The notes beneath the pieces are model-generated. The model had not been told where the DNA came from. It did no database searches and saw nothing but the letters and a program-made list of their open reading frames with translations. The translations under genes and the position numbers were made by a program. From Arthrobacter sp. cf158 (GTDB lineage Bacteria > Actinomycetota > Actinomycetes > Actinomycetales > Micrococcaceae): a stretch of 64,000 nucleotides of DNA. Position 1 is the stretch's first letter, and the number at the start of each line of letters is the position of its first letter. The stretch lies in contig NZ_FNNR01000007.1 in assembly GCF_900106835.1 (NCBI RefSeq), positions 248,001 to 312,000 of the forward strand. The letters run 5' to 3'. Shown in pieces: positions 33,651 through 42,931 of the stretch.

Positions 33651-35123
33651 CTAGCTGACGGCCGGGGCGGGCTTGCGGAGGAACAGTCCCACCACCAGAG
33701 CCGTGAGCAGGCACAGGCCCGCATTGACCCAAATAGCTGTGGTGACGCCACTGAGGACGGCCGGGGCATCGTTGTTCCCGATTGCGAGGATCTGTGCAGT
33801 GAAGATGGCGCTCATGATCGGGATACCCATGGTGATGCCGATCTGCTGGCTCATGGTTGCCAACCCGGTGGCGAGGCCCTGCTCTTCATCGGGCAGTCCG
33901 GAGGTTGCGGTGACCATGAATCCGACGATCACCACGAGGTTGGCGACGCCCCCTACAAACGTGGCAACCAGCAGCAGGACGATGGAGGCGGGGTCCGCAC
34001 TGAGCACCACGAGGGCACCGGTGGCGACGGCCTGGACGATGAATCCGTAGACAATCGCTTTCTTGTTGCCGATCTTTCCGATGACCTTGGGGCCAAGAAC
34101 ACCACCCAGAACAGTTCCGAGACCCAGGACTGCGAAAGCCAGGCCGGCACCGAGCGGCGTGTACCCGAGGACCTGCTGCAGGTACAGCGTCAACAGGAAT
34201 ACCAAGGATGTTTCGGTGACGAAGGCAAGGATGCCCGCGATGTTGCCCCAAGCGACCGTGGAGCGCTTGAGAATGTCCAGCGGTACCAACGGTGATGCGG
34301 CTCGGCGTTCGACGGCCACGAAGGCAACGAACAACACCACGGCTGCTGCGAGGGAGCCCAGCGTCAGCGGGTCAGCCCACGAGTGCTCAGCGGCATTCGT
34401 CAGACCAAACACCAGCGCCAGAAGGCCGAGGGTCACCGTGATGGCACCGGGAACGTCCAACCTCAACTTGGTGGCGGGCTTGCTCTCTGCCAAAACAATA
34501 GGGGCGATGATGAGCACTGCAATGGCTACGGGAACGTTGATGAAGAAGGCCCATCGCCAGCTGAGCAGGTCCGTCAGCAGTCCACCGAGGATTGCCCCCG
34601 TTGTGAACCCGGCAGCCATCAGGGACCCGTTGAGGCCCAAAGCTTTATCACGCAGCGGACCTTCCGGGAACGAAGCCAGCAGCAAAGACAGTGCCGCCGG
34701 AACCACGATCGCCGTTGCAACACCCTGGCCGACCCGGGCGATAAGCAACAAAGCAGGATCGGCAGCCAAGCCACCGGCGAGAGATGCTGCGCCGAGCAAG
34801 GCCATGCCAATGATGAACATCTTGCGGCGGCCTGCGATGTCCGCCACGCGACCAAACAACAGTGTGAGCCCGGCAGCGCAGAGCGCGAATGCAGTCGCAA
34901 TCCACTGGAGGTTCTCCAAGCTGAAACCTACATCGGCGCCAATGGCCGGGAGCGCGACGTTGAGGATCGAGAAGTCGACGGCGAGGGTGAAACTCGCCGC
35001 GAGCAGAACAATGAGTGCCAGCCTTTGCCGGCCAGACATACGTTTTGTCGGTTCAGCGGGCCGCTGGGCCTCGACTAAGGGTGGAACGCCGGGTCCTGTG
35101 GTGACATCCGGTTGCGTGGTCAT
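33651..35123 (-). CDS. MFS exporter, DHA2 (14-TM, EmrB/QacA) type
   Basis: 490 residues with 14 hydrophobic helices and motif A FGRVADIAGRRKMF; WIATAFALCAAGLTLLFGR matches the DHA2 first-half pattern. A proton-driven drug exporter by family. It is divergent from the MmyB-type XRE regulator at 35362, and the promoter between them carries operator-like motifs that recur in front of the biosynthetic operons at 43.7 kb. It may therefore export the product of that cluster or protect against it (inference). ATG 35123 has GGACAACTCC ahead (weak site). Confidence 0.92.
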   Translation of the reverse strand: MTTQPDVTTGPGVPPLVEAQRPAEPTKRMSGRQRLALIVLLAASFTLAVDFSILNVALPAIGADVGFSLENLQWIATAFALCAAGLTLLFGRVADIAGRRKMFIIGMALLGAASLAGGLAADPALLLIARVGQGVATAIVVPAALSLLLASFPEGPLRDKALGLNGSLMAAGFTTGAILGGLLTDLLSWRWAFFINVPVAIAVLIIAPIVLAESKPATKLRLDVPGAITVTLGLLALVFGLTNAAEHSWADPLTLGSLAAAVVLFVAFVAVERRAASPLVPLDILKRSTVAWGNIAGILAFVTETSLVFLLTLYLQQVLGYTPLGAGLAFAVLGLGTVLGGVLGPKVIGKIGNKKAIVYGFIVQAVATGALVVLSADPASIVLLLVATFVGGVANLVVIVGFMVTATSGLPDEEQGLATGLATMSQQIGITMGIPIMSAIFTAQILAIGNNDAPAVLSGVTTAIWVNAGLCLLTALVVGLFLRKPAPAVS

Positions 35124-35361
35124 GGAGTTGTCCTTCTCTGGAGGGGTCGCCGTCCGCGGACGGCATCTTCACAACTCCACACTCACGGAAGGCCTGGGGA
35201 TCAACCACACCCCCTTCTGCCTACCCCTGGCAGTGACAGGCGGGACAGGCCCCTACCTTGCCTGGACACCATTGTCTTGTCACAAGAACTTGTGCGACGT
35301 CGTATCAAGGTGTCACTGGCAGGGACAGGACAGCGCCGCTCAAGACCGGCAGAATGGGCCC
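35124..35361. promoter_or_regulatory. Divergent promoter with two copies of the TGnCAGTGmyAGG motif
   Basis: Forward copy TGGCAGTGACAGG at 35228-35240, followed by CGGGACAGG. Inverted copy at 35312-35324 (reads TGTCACTGGCAGG on +; CCTGCCAGTGACA on -). A separate palindrome CACAAG-AA-CTTGTG lies at 35281-35294. The same motif occurs twice at 43734-43776. Probable binding sites of the adjacent XRE regulator. Confidence 0.6.
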
Positions 35362-36243
35362 ATGAGTAATCTAAGTGAACTTGGGGAGTTCCTTCGCGTC
35401 CGAAGAGCTGCCTTACAGCCAGAGGACGTTGGCCTTCTGAACTACGGCATCCGCCGCGTACCCGGCCTCCGCAGGGAAGAGCTCGCCATGCTTGCCGGCG
35501 TCAGCAACACCTACTACACCCGCTTGGAGCAGGGCCTCAGTAACAACGCCTCCGAAGCGGTCATCGATGCTATTGCCCGGGCGCTTAACCTGAACACCGA
35601 TGAGCGCGCGCACCTTTTCAATCTTGCCCGGCCCGGGACGACCAAAAGGCGGACACTGACCAAGCCGGACAAGGTAAGGCCCGGCACCTTGCGGCTCATC
35701 CAGTCGATGTCCAACACACCCGCCGTCGTCTTGGGACGCCGCAGTGAAGTGCTCGCCTGGAACCGGATTGGTCACAGGCTTGTGGCTGGTCACTTGGACT
35801 TCGCCGCGCCCGAGACGCCTTCAACGAGGCCCAACATGACGCGGCTGCTGTTCCTGGACCGCCACACCCGCGAGCTCTACACACGCTGGCTTGAAGAGGC
35901 CACCCGTGCGGTGTCATCGCTGCGGCTGGTGGCGGGCCGCGCCACCGACGACCCGGAACTCGCCTCATTGGTTGGTGAGTTGACCATGAACAGTGAAGAG
36001 TTCGCCAATTTGTGGGCACGGCACCCTGTGGAGAACTGCATGTCCGGCCTGAAGTACATGCATCACCCTGAGGTAGGCGATATTGAGCTCAACTTCGAGG
36101 TCCTGACCCCGCCCGACGAATCGGGACACCGGATCCTGATGTACACCGCCGATCCCGGAACGCCCGCAGCCGAAGCCCTGCAATTGTTGACTTCCAGCGA
36201 GGCCGGCGTGACGGAAGAAGCTCCACATCCCGCTACCAGGTAA
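35362..36243 (+). CDS. XRE-family regulator with MmyB-like ligand-binding domain
   Basis: 293 residues from ATG 35362; the frame stays open upstream to 34063 but that part is antisense to the exporter. Helix-turn-helix at about 1-85: LGEFLRVRRAALQPEDVGL, VPGLRREELAMLAGVSNTYY, TRLEQGL. The MmyB domain follows (about 105-275), with VVLGRRSEVLAWN, RLLFLDRHTRELYTRW and the terminal YTADPGTPAAEAL. This actinobacterial family binds fatty-acid-like or other small ligands and often controls a neighbouring gene. Here it probably controls the divergent exporter and, by shared motif, the operons at 36.3-48.0 kb. Confidence 0.92.
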   Translation: MSNLSELGEFLRVRRAALQPEDVGLLNYGIRRVPGLRREELAMLAGVSNTYYTRLEQGLSNNASEAVIDAIARALNLNTDERAHLFNLARPGTTKRRTLTKPDKVRPGTLRLIQSMSNTPAVVLGRRSEVLAWNRIGHRLVAGHLDFAAPETPSTRPNMTRLLFLDRHTRELYTRWLEEATRAVSSLRLVAGRATDDPELASLVGELTMNSEEFANLWARHPVENCMSGLKYMHHPEVGDIELNFEVLTPPDESGHRILMYTADPGTPAAEALQLLTSSEAGVTEEAPHPATR

Positions 36244-36270
36244 TGTCCTGAGCACTACGGCTTCATACAA

Positions 36271-36305
36271 CGGGAAGGCCCGATCCACCAGGATCGGGCC
36301 TTCCG
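36271..36305. terminator. Bidirectional terminator
   Basis: GGAAGGCCCGATCC (36273-36286) pairs perfectly with GGATCGGGCCTTCC (36291-36304), loop ACCA, followed by GTTCTT on +. It separates the XRE gene and the end of the acyltransferase gene. Confidence 0.85.
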
Positions 36306-36316
36306 TTCTTCCGCGT

Positions 36317-37504
36317 CTATGAGGCGGTCACTGTGGCCCGAACGGGCTCAGGCTGGACCTGCTTGGGCCGCGGCCGCGCCCAGCGGTCCATCACTGGCTT
36401 CTCCACGAGGGCGTACAGGGCCCATCCGCCCAACAACGTAGCCACAAAGAATCCGGCCACCACCAGCAAGGCGACAGGCGTTGGGTACACCTCGTTACCA
36501 AGGAGAATGCGTCCGTAGAAGATCACCACTCCCTGGCACAGGTAGAAGCCAAAGGAGATGTTCCCCAGCCACACCATGGGTTTGGAGCCAAGGAAGCTTG
36601 TATGGCCTGCGATGTCCCGGGTTGCAACCGTGCAGATGATCGCCGCGACCGGAATGATGGTGGCCACGTTGAAGGAGTAAACAAACGGGACCACCATTGC
36701 GGCGGCGTAGCCGGCGACGCAGAGCACCAGGGTGTGCCACATCTTCAAGGGAACCCAGCGCCCTGACAGGACTATCCGGGCCAGGATGGAGCCAAGGATG
36801 AATTCGAACAGCCGTGCGGGCGGAAAAATGTACCCGAACCAGAACTGGGCTTCAGAGATGGGTGTCAGCGCCGATACCGGCGTGGCAGGGATCAGGTACG
36901 TGGTGACCAGCTGCACCGCGATCATCGCGCCAACGGTGGCCCATGCCCATACCCACAGCCGGTTGCCGGGAATCTTCCTGATGGGGACCATGAGCAAAGG
37001 GAACAGCATGTAGAAGAGCAGTTCGCTGTTCAGCGTCCATGACGGCGGGTTGACCGCAACGTAGACGGAGGCATCCGGGATGAACGAGTTCACCAAAAAG
37101 AGGTTGCTGATCCATCCAAGTGGAGGGTTGATTGCAGCTGCGAACAGGATCATGGACAGCGCCCACATCACCAGGTGGTTAGGGAAGATCTTCAACAACC
37201 GGCGCCGCCAGAAGTGACGTTTTGCCTCCCCCGGCTTCGACGCCCAGGCCAGCAGGAAGCCGCTCAGGACGAAGAAGAACGAGACCCCCACGTAGCCGGC
37301 TTTGCTGACCATCCATTCAAGGGTTGATCCGAGCCCGGCGTCGGCGAACGGGTTGATGGGATCGTTGGGCGGTATGGGTGAGTTGGACAGCGTGATGTGG
37401 AAGAAGAACACCAACAGCGCAGCGAAGAAACGCAACCCTGTCAGGGAGGGCAGCTTGCTGAGCCGGGGCCGGGCGGTGGTCGCCTCGGGAACCGGGGCGG
37501 TCAT
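36317..37504 (-). CDS. Membrane acyltransferase, acyltransferase-3 (OafA/NodX) family
   Basis: 395 residues, about ten membrane helices. The family start LPSLTGLRFFAALLVFFFHI carries the conserved Arg and catalytic-region His; FFFVLSGFLLAW and the downstream GFYLCQGVVIFYGR fit as well. Members O-acylate sugars of polysaccharides, antibiotics or lipids using acyl donors from the cytoplasm. It is the last gene of the leftward operon and overlaps the flavin-oxidase gene by four bases (ATGA). A sugar hydroxyl on the cluster's product or on the cell surface is a likely target (inference). Confidence 0.9.
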   Translation of the reverse strand: MTAPVPEATTARPRLSKLPSLTGLRFFAALLVFFFHITLSNSPIPPNDPINPFADAGLGSTLEWMVSKAGYVGVSFFFVLSGFLLAWASKPGEAKRHFWRRRLLKIFPNHLVMWALSMILFAAAINPPLGWISNLFLVNSFIPDASVYVAVNPPSWTLNSELLFYMLFPLLMVPIRKIPGNRLWVWAWATVGAMIAVQLVTTYLIPATPVSALTPISEAQFWFGYIFPPARLFEFILGSILARIVLSGRWVPLKMWHTLVLCVAGYAAAMVVPFVYSFNVATIIPVAAIICTVATRDIAGHTSFLGSKPMVWLGNISFGFYLCQGVVIFYGRILLGNEVYPTPVALLVVAGFFVATLLGGWALYALVEKPVMDRWARPRPKQVQPEPVRATVTAS

Positions 37505-39198
37505 GATGCACGTCCTGCCGGGAGCTCGATGCCGAGGCTGTGGGTGAAGAAGTTGCTGGGGTCCCAGCTTGCCTTGGCTCGCTGAAGCCGGGGGTAGTTT
37601 CCCTTGAAGTACAGGGTCTGCCAGCCAACACCGGAGCTGTTGTGCTCGCTGGTGGCTACATCAACGTCCGGATAGTTGATGTAGCAGCCGTCCAGCTGCT
37701 CGCCTGGGACGGGTACGCCGCCCGTGGTTTTGAACATGCCCTGGTAGGTTTCCCGCTCCCAGCCAAGGTAGAAATCATCATCTGCTGCCTCCGACCAAAA
37801 CGTTTGGAGGCAGAATTTGAACGCGGATTGGCGCTGCGCGTTTGCTGTGGCGTCAGGAGCCACAGCATTGACCTGTCCGCCGAAGGAGAACAGCACCAGC
37901 ATGGTGTTGGGGTTGGTGAAGTCCGGCCTGCTCATCTGACGGTAGAGCACCGCAATCTGGTCATCGGTGAACTTCTGGTTGAGATATGCCGATTTATGGG
38001 CGCCACGGCTGGTGGGGTTGGTGATAACCGGGTTATCAGTGCCTACCAGGCGGGTAGCCTGCAGCCACGGGATTTCACGGGTCTTGAAGAACCCGGGCAT
38101 GGCCGGGATCTCGCCGTTGGGTTTCTCCAAGGGCTCGGGAGTGATGGCAACTCCGTCCAGGATCGCTTCCACGTAGCGTTCCATCACGCCCTTGGCGTCC
38201 GGAGCCGCCGCGTCGATCTGGGTGAACATTCCCAGGCTTCCATGGGCTTTGGAGCTCACGTTGAAGAGGCTGCTGAGGTGTGATTCCGGGGTCCCTGGCT
38301 GCCTGTATTTCTCATGCCAGGTTCCGAAGTTGGTGATGAGGCGCCTGAATTTGATGTCATCCAGCTGGTCCCACGGAATGGAAATGGCACTGACCAAAAC
38401 GGTGGAGGGAGCCTTGACCAGTTGCTCTGAGGGGTTCTTGCCCTGAGTTCCCGGAGACCGGAACCAGTATTTGGTAACGATGCCCCAGTTGCCCCCGCCT
38501 CCGCCGGTGTGTGCCCACCACAGGTCACCGAGCTCGCCTTTGTCGTCGCTAGTCGCGGTGACAGTGCGGACTTTACGGCGCGCGTCCACGGTCACCACTT
38601 CGACGGCGTAGAGGTGGTCCACCACCAGTCCGTGCGAGCGGGAGAGCAAGCCGTAGCCGCCTCCGGCTATGTGACCGCCTGCACCGACGCTGTAGCAGAT
38701 GCCGCCGGGAACGGTGACGCCCCAATTCTTGTACAGCGTTTCGTAGACGTTCATGAGGCGGGCGCCGGGCTCCACTGCGAAGGCCCCCATCTTTTTGTCG
38801 TAGTACACCGCGTTCATCGGGGACACATCAAGGATGACCTGGATGGAAGGGTTGCAGACAAAATCAGCAAAGCAGTGGCCGCCGCTTCGTACAGAGACTT
38901 TCTTTCCGGTGCGGACTGCTTCGCGGACGGCATCCTCGGCGTCCCTGGTGCTGGTGATCAACCGGACGTAGTCGGGATGGGAGACGAAGCGCTGGTTGTT
39001 GCCGGTCATGAGGTCCGCATAGCGGGAGTCCCCGGATTTGATGACCGAGCCATCAGGTACAGTCGCGGATTCCGTTGCGGCCTGCGCCTGCGGGGCATCG
39101 GCGGTTCCGAGTGCGGCCAAGGAAGCTGCCGCGATGGTGCCGGCGGACCCTGCCATGAAGAACCGTCTGCCAATGCCGGTCTTTTGGGTGGTTGTCAT
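37501..39198 (-). CDS. Tat-exported FAD-linked oxidase, berberine-bridge/glucooligosaccharide oxidase family
   Basis: 565 residues. The N-terminus GIGRRFFMAGSAGTIAAA is a twin-arginine signal. The FAD-binding (PCMH) domain has RSGGHCFADF with the His for 8-alpha-histidyl linkage and GGICYSVGAGGHIAGGGYG with the Cys for a second, 6-S-cysteinyl linkage, so FAD is probably bicovalently bound. The C-terminal BBE domain ends with YFKGNYPRLQRAKASWDPSNFF, seen here as NYPRLQRAKASWDPSNFF. Members oxidise sugars or alkaloid-like substrates with oxygen. Exported; start overlaps the propeller gene stop by one base. Substrate unknown; sugar fits the neighbours. Confidence 0.92.
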   Translation of the reverse strand: MTTTQKTGIGRRFFMAGSAGTIAAASLAALGTADAPQAQAATESATVPDGSVIKSGDSRYADLMTGNNQRFVSHPDYVRLITSTRDAEDAVREAVRTGKKVSVRSGGHCFADFVCNPSIQVILDVSPMNAVYYDKKMGAFAVEPGARLMNVYETLYKNWGVTVPGGICYSVGAGGHIAGGGYGLLSRSHGLVVDHLYAVEVVTVDARRKVRTVTATSDDKGELGDLWWAHTGGGGGNWGIVTKYWFRSPGTQGKNPSEQLVKAPSTVLVSAISIPWDQLDDIKFRRLITNFGTWHEKYRQPGTPESHLSSLFNVSSKAHGSLGMFTQIDAAAPDAKGVMERYVEAILDGVAITPEPLEKPNGEIPAMPGFFKTREIPWLQATRLVGTDNPVITNPTSRGAHKSAYLNQKFTDDQIAVLYRQMSRPDFTNPNTMLVLFSFGGQVNAVAPDATANAQRQSAFKFCLQTFWSEAADDDFYLGWERETYQGMFKTTGGVPVPGEQLDGCYINYPDVDVATSEHNSSGVGWQTLYFKGNYPRLQRAKASWDPSNFFTHSLGIELPAGRAS

Positions 39199-40469
39199 CA
39201 GTTCGATCCTCCACGTTGGACGGTGTTGTTCGGGTGCAGGGTGATTTCGGCTTTGGGGGCAACGAAGTAGTGCTGGACCGAGTAGGAGATGGTGGCGAAA
39301 TCTTCTGCGCCGTTGCCGGTGAAGTCACCGGCAACGATCCGGGCGATGGACTCCCCGGAGACCTTCCATTTCAGGAACAGGCCCTTCGCCAGATCTACGG
39401 CTTTGTAGTAGTACGCGCCCTGCCAGGGGTCCGGACCGCGCAGGCCAATCAGGAATTCGTCGTCGCCGTCTCCATCGAAATCGCGGCACATGACAGTGTG
39501 ACCGGGGCCCTCACCGTTCTGGTTCGGGTCCCCGTAGATGTCCAGCAGGTGCCGTGTCCATCCCGCAGCCTCCGCGTCTCCCCCGCTGCGCACGTACACA
39601 GCGACGGTGTTGCCGTGGAAAGGTTCAATCGCGGCGACGTAGGCCAGAGGATCATCGCCGATGCGGCCGCCGTCGACGTCCCCGCTGCCTTTGAAGGTGG
39701 TTTTCTCGAATTGGCTTTCCTCGCCGTCTCCGATGTGCTCCCAAGCCCAGGTGCTGTTGTCCTGGTCGTAGTAAAGCCACGTGACGCCTTCATCGGAGGC
39801 CATGAGGATGGAGTCCAGCGGTGAGCCGGGAATCAGTCCACCCTTCTTGGCGACGCCGTGGATCATCCGGAAGTCCGAGTCGCTGATGATTTCCTTGTCC
39901 CATTCGGCGCGAGGGTCATCGGTAGGGGTGAACAGCACCACGGGCAGGACAGCGTGGACGTCCTCGACGGCAACGATGGGGAACCCGATGATCTGGATCT
40001 TGTCCGTACGCGTGAAGTGGCCGACGCGCAAACGGTGCATGCCGATGGCACGCCCGACGTAATGCCGCTTCCAGTTTTCGGTGGCTTCGGACGGGTTGCC
40101 GGGGTTTTCCAGCCAGTCGATCTTGCCGCCTTCGGGGTCAGCGTGGTGGATGGTTCCGCCCGGACCATAAAGCTGGTAGCAAACCACCAGGTCCGTGGTG
40201 CCGTCACCAGTGATGTCACCGAAGTCCATGCCGACGGGTTCTTTGATCTTGTCCAGCACCAGCTTCTTTTCCCAGGTGGGGTTTTTGTACCAGTAGATTT
40301 CACCGACTTTCAGGCCGTAGCCAACGAGGTCCGGCTTGCCGTCGCCGTCAATATCTGCCGCTTCCAGCCAGTAGCCGTCGCGCAGGAAGTCCGTGACTGT
40401 CTCGGTTCCGAATACCGGTTCGGTGACATCCAGAGTGGGTGTGGTCTTGGGGATCGCTGGTGGAGTCAT
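39198..40469 (-). CDS. FG-GAP/VCBS-repeat beta-propeller protein, possibly aldos-2-ulose dehydratase-like
   Basis: 423 residues from ATG 40469 (the frame continues upstream to 40808 inside the MFS gene and is cut off here). No signal peptide. Repeats with Ca-binding-type loops are spread through the chain: DIDGDGKPDLVGYG, DITGDGTTDLVV, DFDGDGDDEFLIGLRG and DFTGNGAEDFATIS, which suggests about seven blades. A soluble propeller of this size with no signal is unusual for FG-GAP proteins. It recalls the propeller half of fungal aldos-2-ulose dehydratase, whose other half is a cupin; a cupin-like gene lies three genes upstream. That link is an inference. Overlaps the MFS gene by four bases. Confidence 0.78.
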   Translation of the reverse strand: MTPPAIPKTTPTLDVTEPVFGTETVTDFLRDGYWLEAADIDGDGKPDLVGYGLKVGEIYWYKNPTWEKKLVLDKIKEPVGMDFGDITGDGTTDLVVCYQLYGPGGTIHHADPEGGKIDWLENPGNPSEATENWKRHYVGRAIGMHRLRVGHFTRTDKIQIIGFPIVAVEDVHAVLPVVLFTPTDDPRAEWDKEIISDSDFRMIHGVAKKGGLIPGSPLDSILMASDEGVTWLYYDQDNSTWAWEHIGDGEESQFEKTTFKGSGDVDGGRIGDDPLAYVAAIEPFHGNTVAVYVRSGGDAEAAGWTRHLLDIYGDPNQNGEGPGHTVMCRDFDGDGDDEFLIGLRGPDPWQGAYYYKAVDLAKGLFLKWKVSGESIARIVAGDFTGNGAEDFATISYSVQHYFVAPKAEITLHPNNTVQRGGSN

Positions 40470-41686
40470 GAGAGTACCTTTCGTGTGAGTACGGGTGATG
40501 GTGCTGTTTCCGGTGTGCCTGAGGTGTTCGTTCGTCGCAGCATCAGCGACGCTGACGCAATGAGCGCGACAGCGATGATGGCCAGGCCCGCGCCAACCCA
40601 GATGGGTGAGGCCAAGCCAAGCCCTGCCGCGATGGTTGTCCCGCCGAGGTGGGCGCCTATCGCGTTGCCAAGGTTGAACGCGGAGATGTTGACTCCGGAA
40701 GCCAGCGTTGGCGCTCTGTGCGCGAAGGACAGGACGCGGGTCTGCATTCCGGGCACTGCCGCGAATCCGACAGCACCGAGGAGGAACAATGTCACCGCTG
40801 CACCCCACGGGTTATGGACGGTGACTGTGAAGACCAGCAAAACAACGGTCAATGCCGAGAGGAGGGCCACCAAGGATTTGTCCAGGTTTCCGTCCGCCGC
40901 CTTGCCACCGATGATGTTCCCGGTGAACAGTCCGACGCCGAAAATGACCAGCATCCACGGCACCGCCCCTGCCGGCATCCCGGCGAGCTCGGTGAGCATC
41001 GGTGCGATGTAAGTGAACGCGCCGAACATGGCCCCGAACCCGAAGACGGTGACCAGAATGGACAGCCACACCTGGCCGGACGTGAAAGCCCCGAGCTCGC
41101 GTCGCAGCTGTCCCGGTCCCCGCTCGACGGCGTCCTGCGCCGGTACGTAGGCCATCAGTCCGGCCAGGGCGATGATTCCCACAATGGTGATCGCCCAGAA
41201 AGTGGACCTCCATCCCAGCTGTTGGCCGAGGAACGTACCCATGGGAACGCCGAGGACGTTGGCGATGGTCAGCCCGGCGAACATGATGGAGATCGCCCTG
41301 GCTTTGCGATCCGGGGTGACCAGCTGTGAAGCCAACACGGCTCCAATCCCGAAGAACGCCCCGTGGCACAGCGCCGCCACGATTCTGCCCGCAAACATGG
41401 TTGCGTAGTCCCCGGCCACCGCTGACAGCAGGTTTCCCAGAATGAAGAGCACCATCAAGGCGCACAGAACAGTCTTGGGGCGAAGGGCCGCCGTCGCTGC
41501 AGTCACCAGCACCCCTCCGACGGCGACGCTTAATGCGTACCCGGAAACCAGGTGCCCGGCAACCGGAATGCTGACGGAGAAATCCGCCGCCACCTCCGGC
41601 AACAGTCCCAGGATGACGAACTCGGTGAGGCCGATGCCGAAGCCTCCCACCGCGAGGGCCAGCAGCCCCAACGGCATCCTGGTCAT
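40466..41686 (-). CDS. MFS exporter, DHA1 (AraJ/Cmx-like, 12-TM)
   Basis: 406 residues, 12 helices. The start MPLGLLALAVGGFGIGLTEF, the motif RALCHGAFFGIGAVLA-like stretch (seen as AALCHGAFFGIGAVLA) and GVPMGTFLGQQLGWRSTF identify the AraJ/chloramphenicol-exporter group, which moves small molecules and sugars out of the cell. It sits in the middle of the leftward operon with four-base overlaps to the genes on both sides, so it most likely exports a product or intermediate of this cluster. Confidence 0.92.
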   Translation of the reverse strand: MTRMPLGLLALAVGGFGIGLTEFVILGLLPEVAADFSVSIPVAGHLVSGYALSVAVGGVLVTAATAALRPKTVLCALMVLFILGNLLSAVAGDYATMFAGRIVAALCHGAFFGIGAVLASQLVTPDRKARAISIMFAGLTIANVLGVPMGTFLGQQLGWRSTFWAITIVGIIALAGLMAYVPAQDAVERGPGQLRRELGAFTSGQVWLSILVTVFGFGAMFGAFTYIAPMLTELAGMPAGAVPWMLVIFGVGLFTGNIIGGKAADGNLDKSLVALLSALTVVLLVFTVTVHNPWGAAVTLFLLGAVGFAAVPGMQTRVLSFAHRAPTLASGVNISAFNLGNAIGAHLGGTTIAAGLGLASPIWVGAGLAIIAVALIASASLMLRRTNTSGTPETAPSPVLTRKVLS

Positions 41687-42864
41687 GCTGCGGTCCGTGT
41701 CGGTGCCGGCACGAAATCTGCGCCCGGCACGAACGGCATGGCGGCCGGGCCCAACTTGAAATAGTGGGCCACGGCGGCAATGGTCCGGTCGGTGGCTTTG
41801 CCATCACCGTAGGGGTTAATCGCGGTCGCCATCTCCATGTAGGCGTTCGGATCATCCAGCAGGCGTTCCACCTCGTGAACGATCTGGCCACGGTTTCGGC
41901 TGACCAGGCGCGAACTTCCCGTCAGGATCGACTCGCTGCGTTCGGTGATTTCCCGCAACACCAGCGTCGGCTTGCCCAGCGCCGGGCCTTCTTCCTCGGC
42001 CCCGGAGCTGTCCGAGAGGATCAGGTCGCTGCGCTGCAGGAGCCTGCAGAAGCTCAGGTATGGAAGAGGGTCCACCATGTCCACGTTGGGGATACCGCTC
42101 AGCACTGGAACCATGACTTCGCGAACCTTCGGGTTCAGGTGCAGCGGGACCACAATGCGCACGTCCTCACGTCGCCGGGCGATGTCAGCCAAGGCGGCAG
42201 CGATCTCCCGCATGGGCTTGCCGTGGCTTTCACGCCGGTGGGTGGTGGACAGGATCACCTTGCGGGGATCGTTGTCGAGATCCGCCAATGCCGGTTCCCC
42301 GTAGCCGCGAAGGTTGTTCATCCCCCACTGCAGGGCATCAACTATGGTGTTTCCGGTGATCACGATTGAGTGTTCCCGGACGCCTTCACGGATCAGGTTG
42401 GCGCTGTTTCCCGGAGTGGGGGCCAAGTGCAGCGCGGCGATCTGCGCCACCAGCTTCCGGTTCACTTCTTCGGGGAACGGCGAGTAATTGTTCCCGCTTC
42501 GCAGGCCGGCCTCGACGTGGATGATGGGCACGGAGCGGTGCAGTGCGGCCAGGGCGCCGGCCAGGGTTGTGGCGGTGTCCCCATGGACCATGACGGCGTC
42601 GAGGCCTTCCATGTGGTCTCCGGAGCAGAGTCCTTCCAGTATCCGGTGGGTCACCTGGGAGAGGGTCTGCTGCTCTTTCATGATGCGCAGTTCAACATCA
42701 GGGGTGATGCCGAATTCCTCCAGCGTGCTGTCAAGCATTTCGCGGTGCTGGCCGGTGGAAATCAGCACCGGGCGGAAACGGGGATCCTGGATCAGGGCGT
42801 GGATGATGGGGGCAAATTTCACAGCTTCGGGTCGTGTCCCGAAGACAATTCCAATGTTTTTCAT
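41683..42864 (-). CDS. wecB: UDP-N-acetylglucosamine 2-epimerase (non-hydrolysing)
   Basis: 393 residues from ATG 42864, preceded by AGGAG; a longer start at 42888 is less likely. Family landmarks: GIVFGTRPEAVKFAPII, VHGDTATTLAGALAAL, HVEAGLRSG, TTHRRESHGKPM and LILSDSSGAEEEGPALGKP. The enzyme interconverts UDP-GlcNAc and UDP-ManNAc. ManNAc feeds surface polysaccharides or sugar natural products. No ManNAc dehydrogenase or glycosyltransferase is in the cluster. The strict four-base overlap with the downstream exporter argues for a cluster-specific use, perhaps with an altered substrate (inference). Confidence 0.94.
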   Translation of the reverse strand: MKNIGIVFGTRPEAVKFAPIIHALIQDPRFRPVLISTGQHREMLDSTLEEFGITPDVELRIMKEQQTLSQVTHRILEGLCSGDHMEGLDAVMVHGDTATTLAGALAALHRSVPIIHVEAGLRSGNNYSPFPEEVNRKLVAQIAALHLAPTPGNSANLIREGVREHSIVITGNTIVDALQWGMNNLRGYGEPALADLDNDPRKVILSTTHRRESHGKPMREIAAALADIARRREDVRIVVPLHLNPKVREVMVPVLSGIPNVDMVDPLPYLSFCRLLQRSDLILSDSSGAEEEGPALGKPTLVLREITERSESILTGSSRLVSRNRGQIVHEVERLLDDPNAYMEMATAINPYGDGKATDRTIAAVAHYFKLGPAAMPFVPGADFVPAPTRTAA

Positions 42865-42931
42865 TGCTGCTCTCCTGAAAATGGGCATAAAGGACCTGCC
42901 GGTTGTCGCCGGCGGATATGAGACGGAGTGA

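Noticed and set aside
34063..35361. A long upstream extension of the XRE regulator frame
   Set aside because: It is antisense to the DHA2 exporter and includes low-complexity Arg/Ser/Ala sequence; the helix-turn-helix begins right after ATG 35362.
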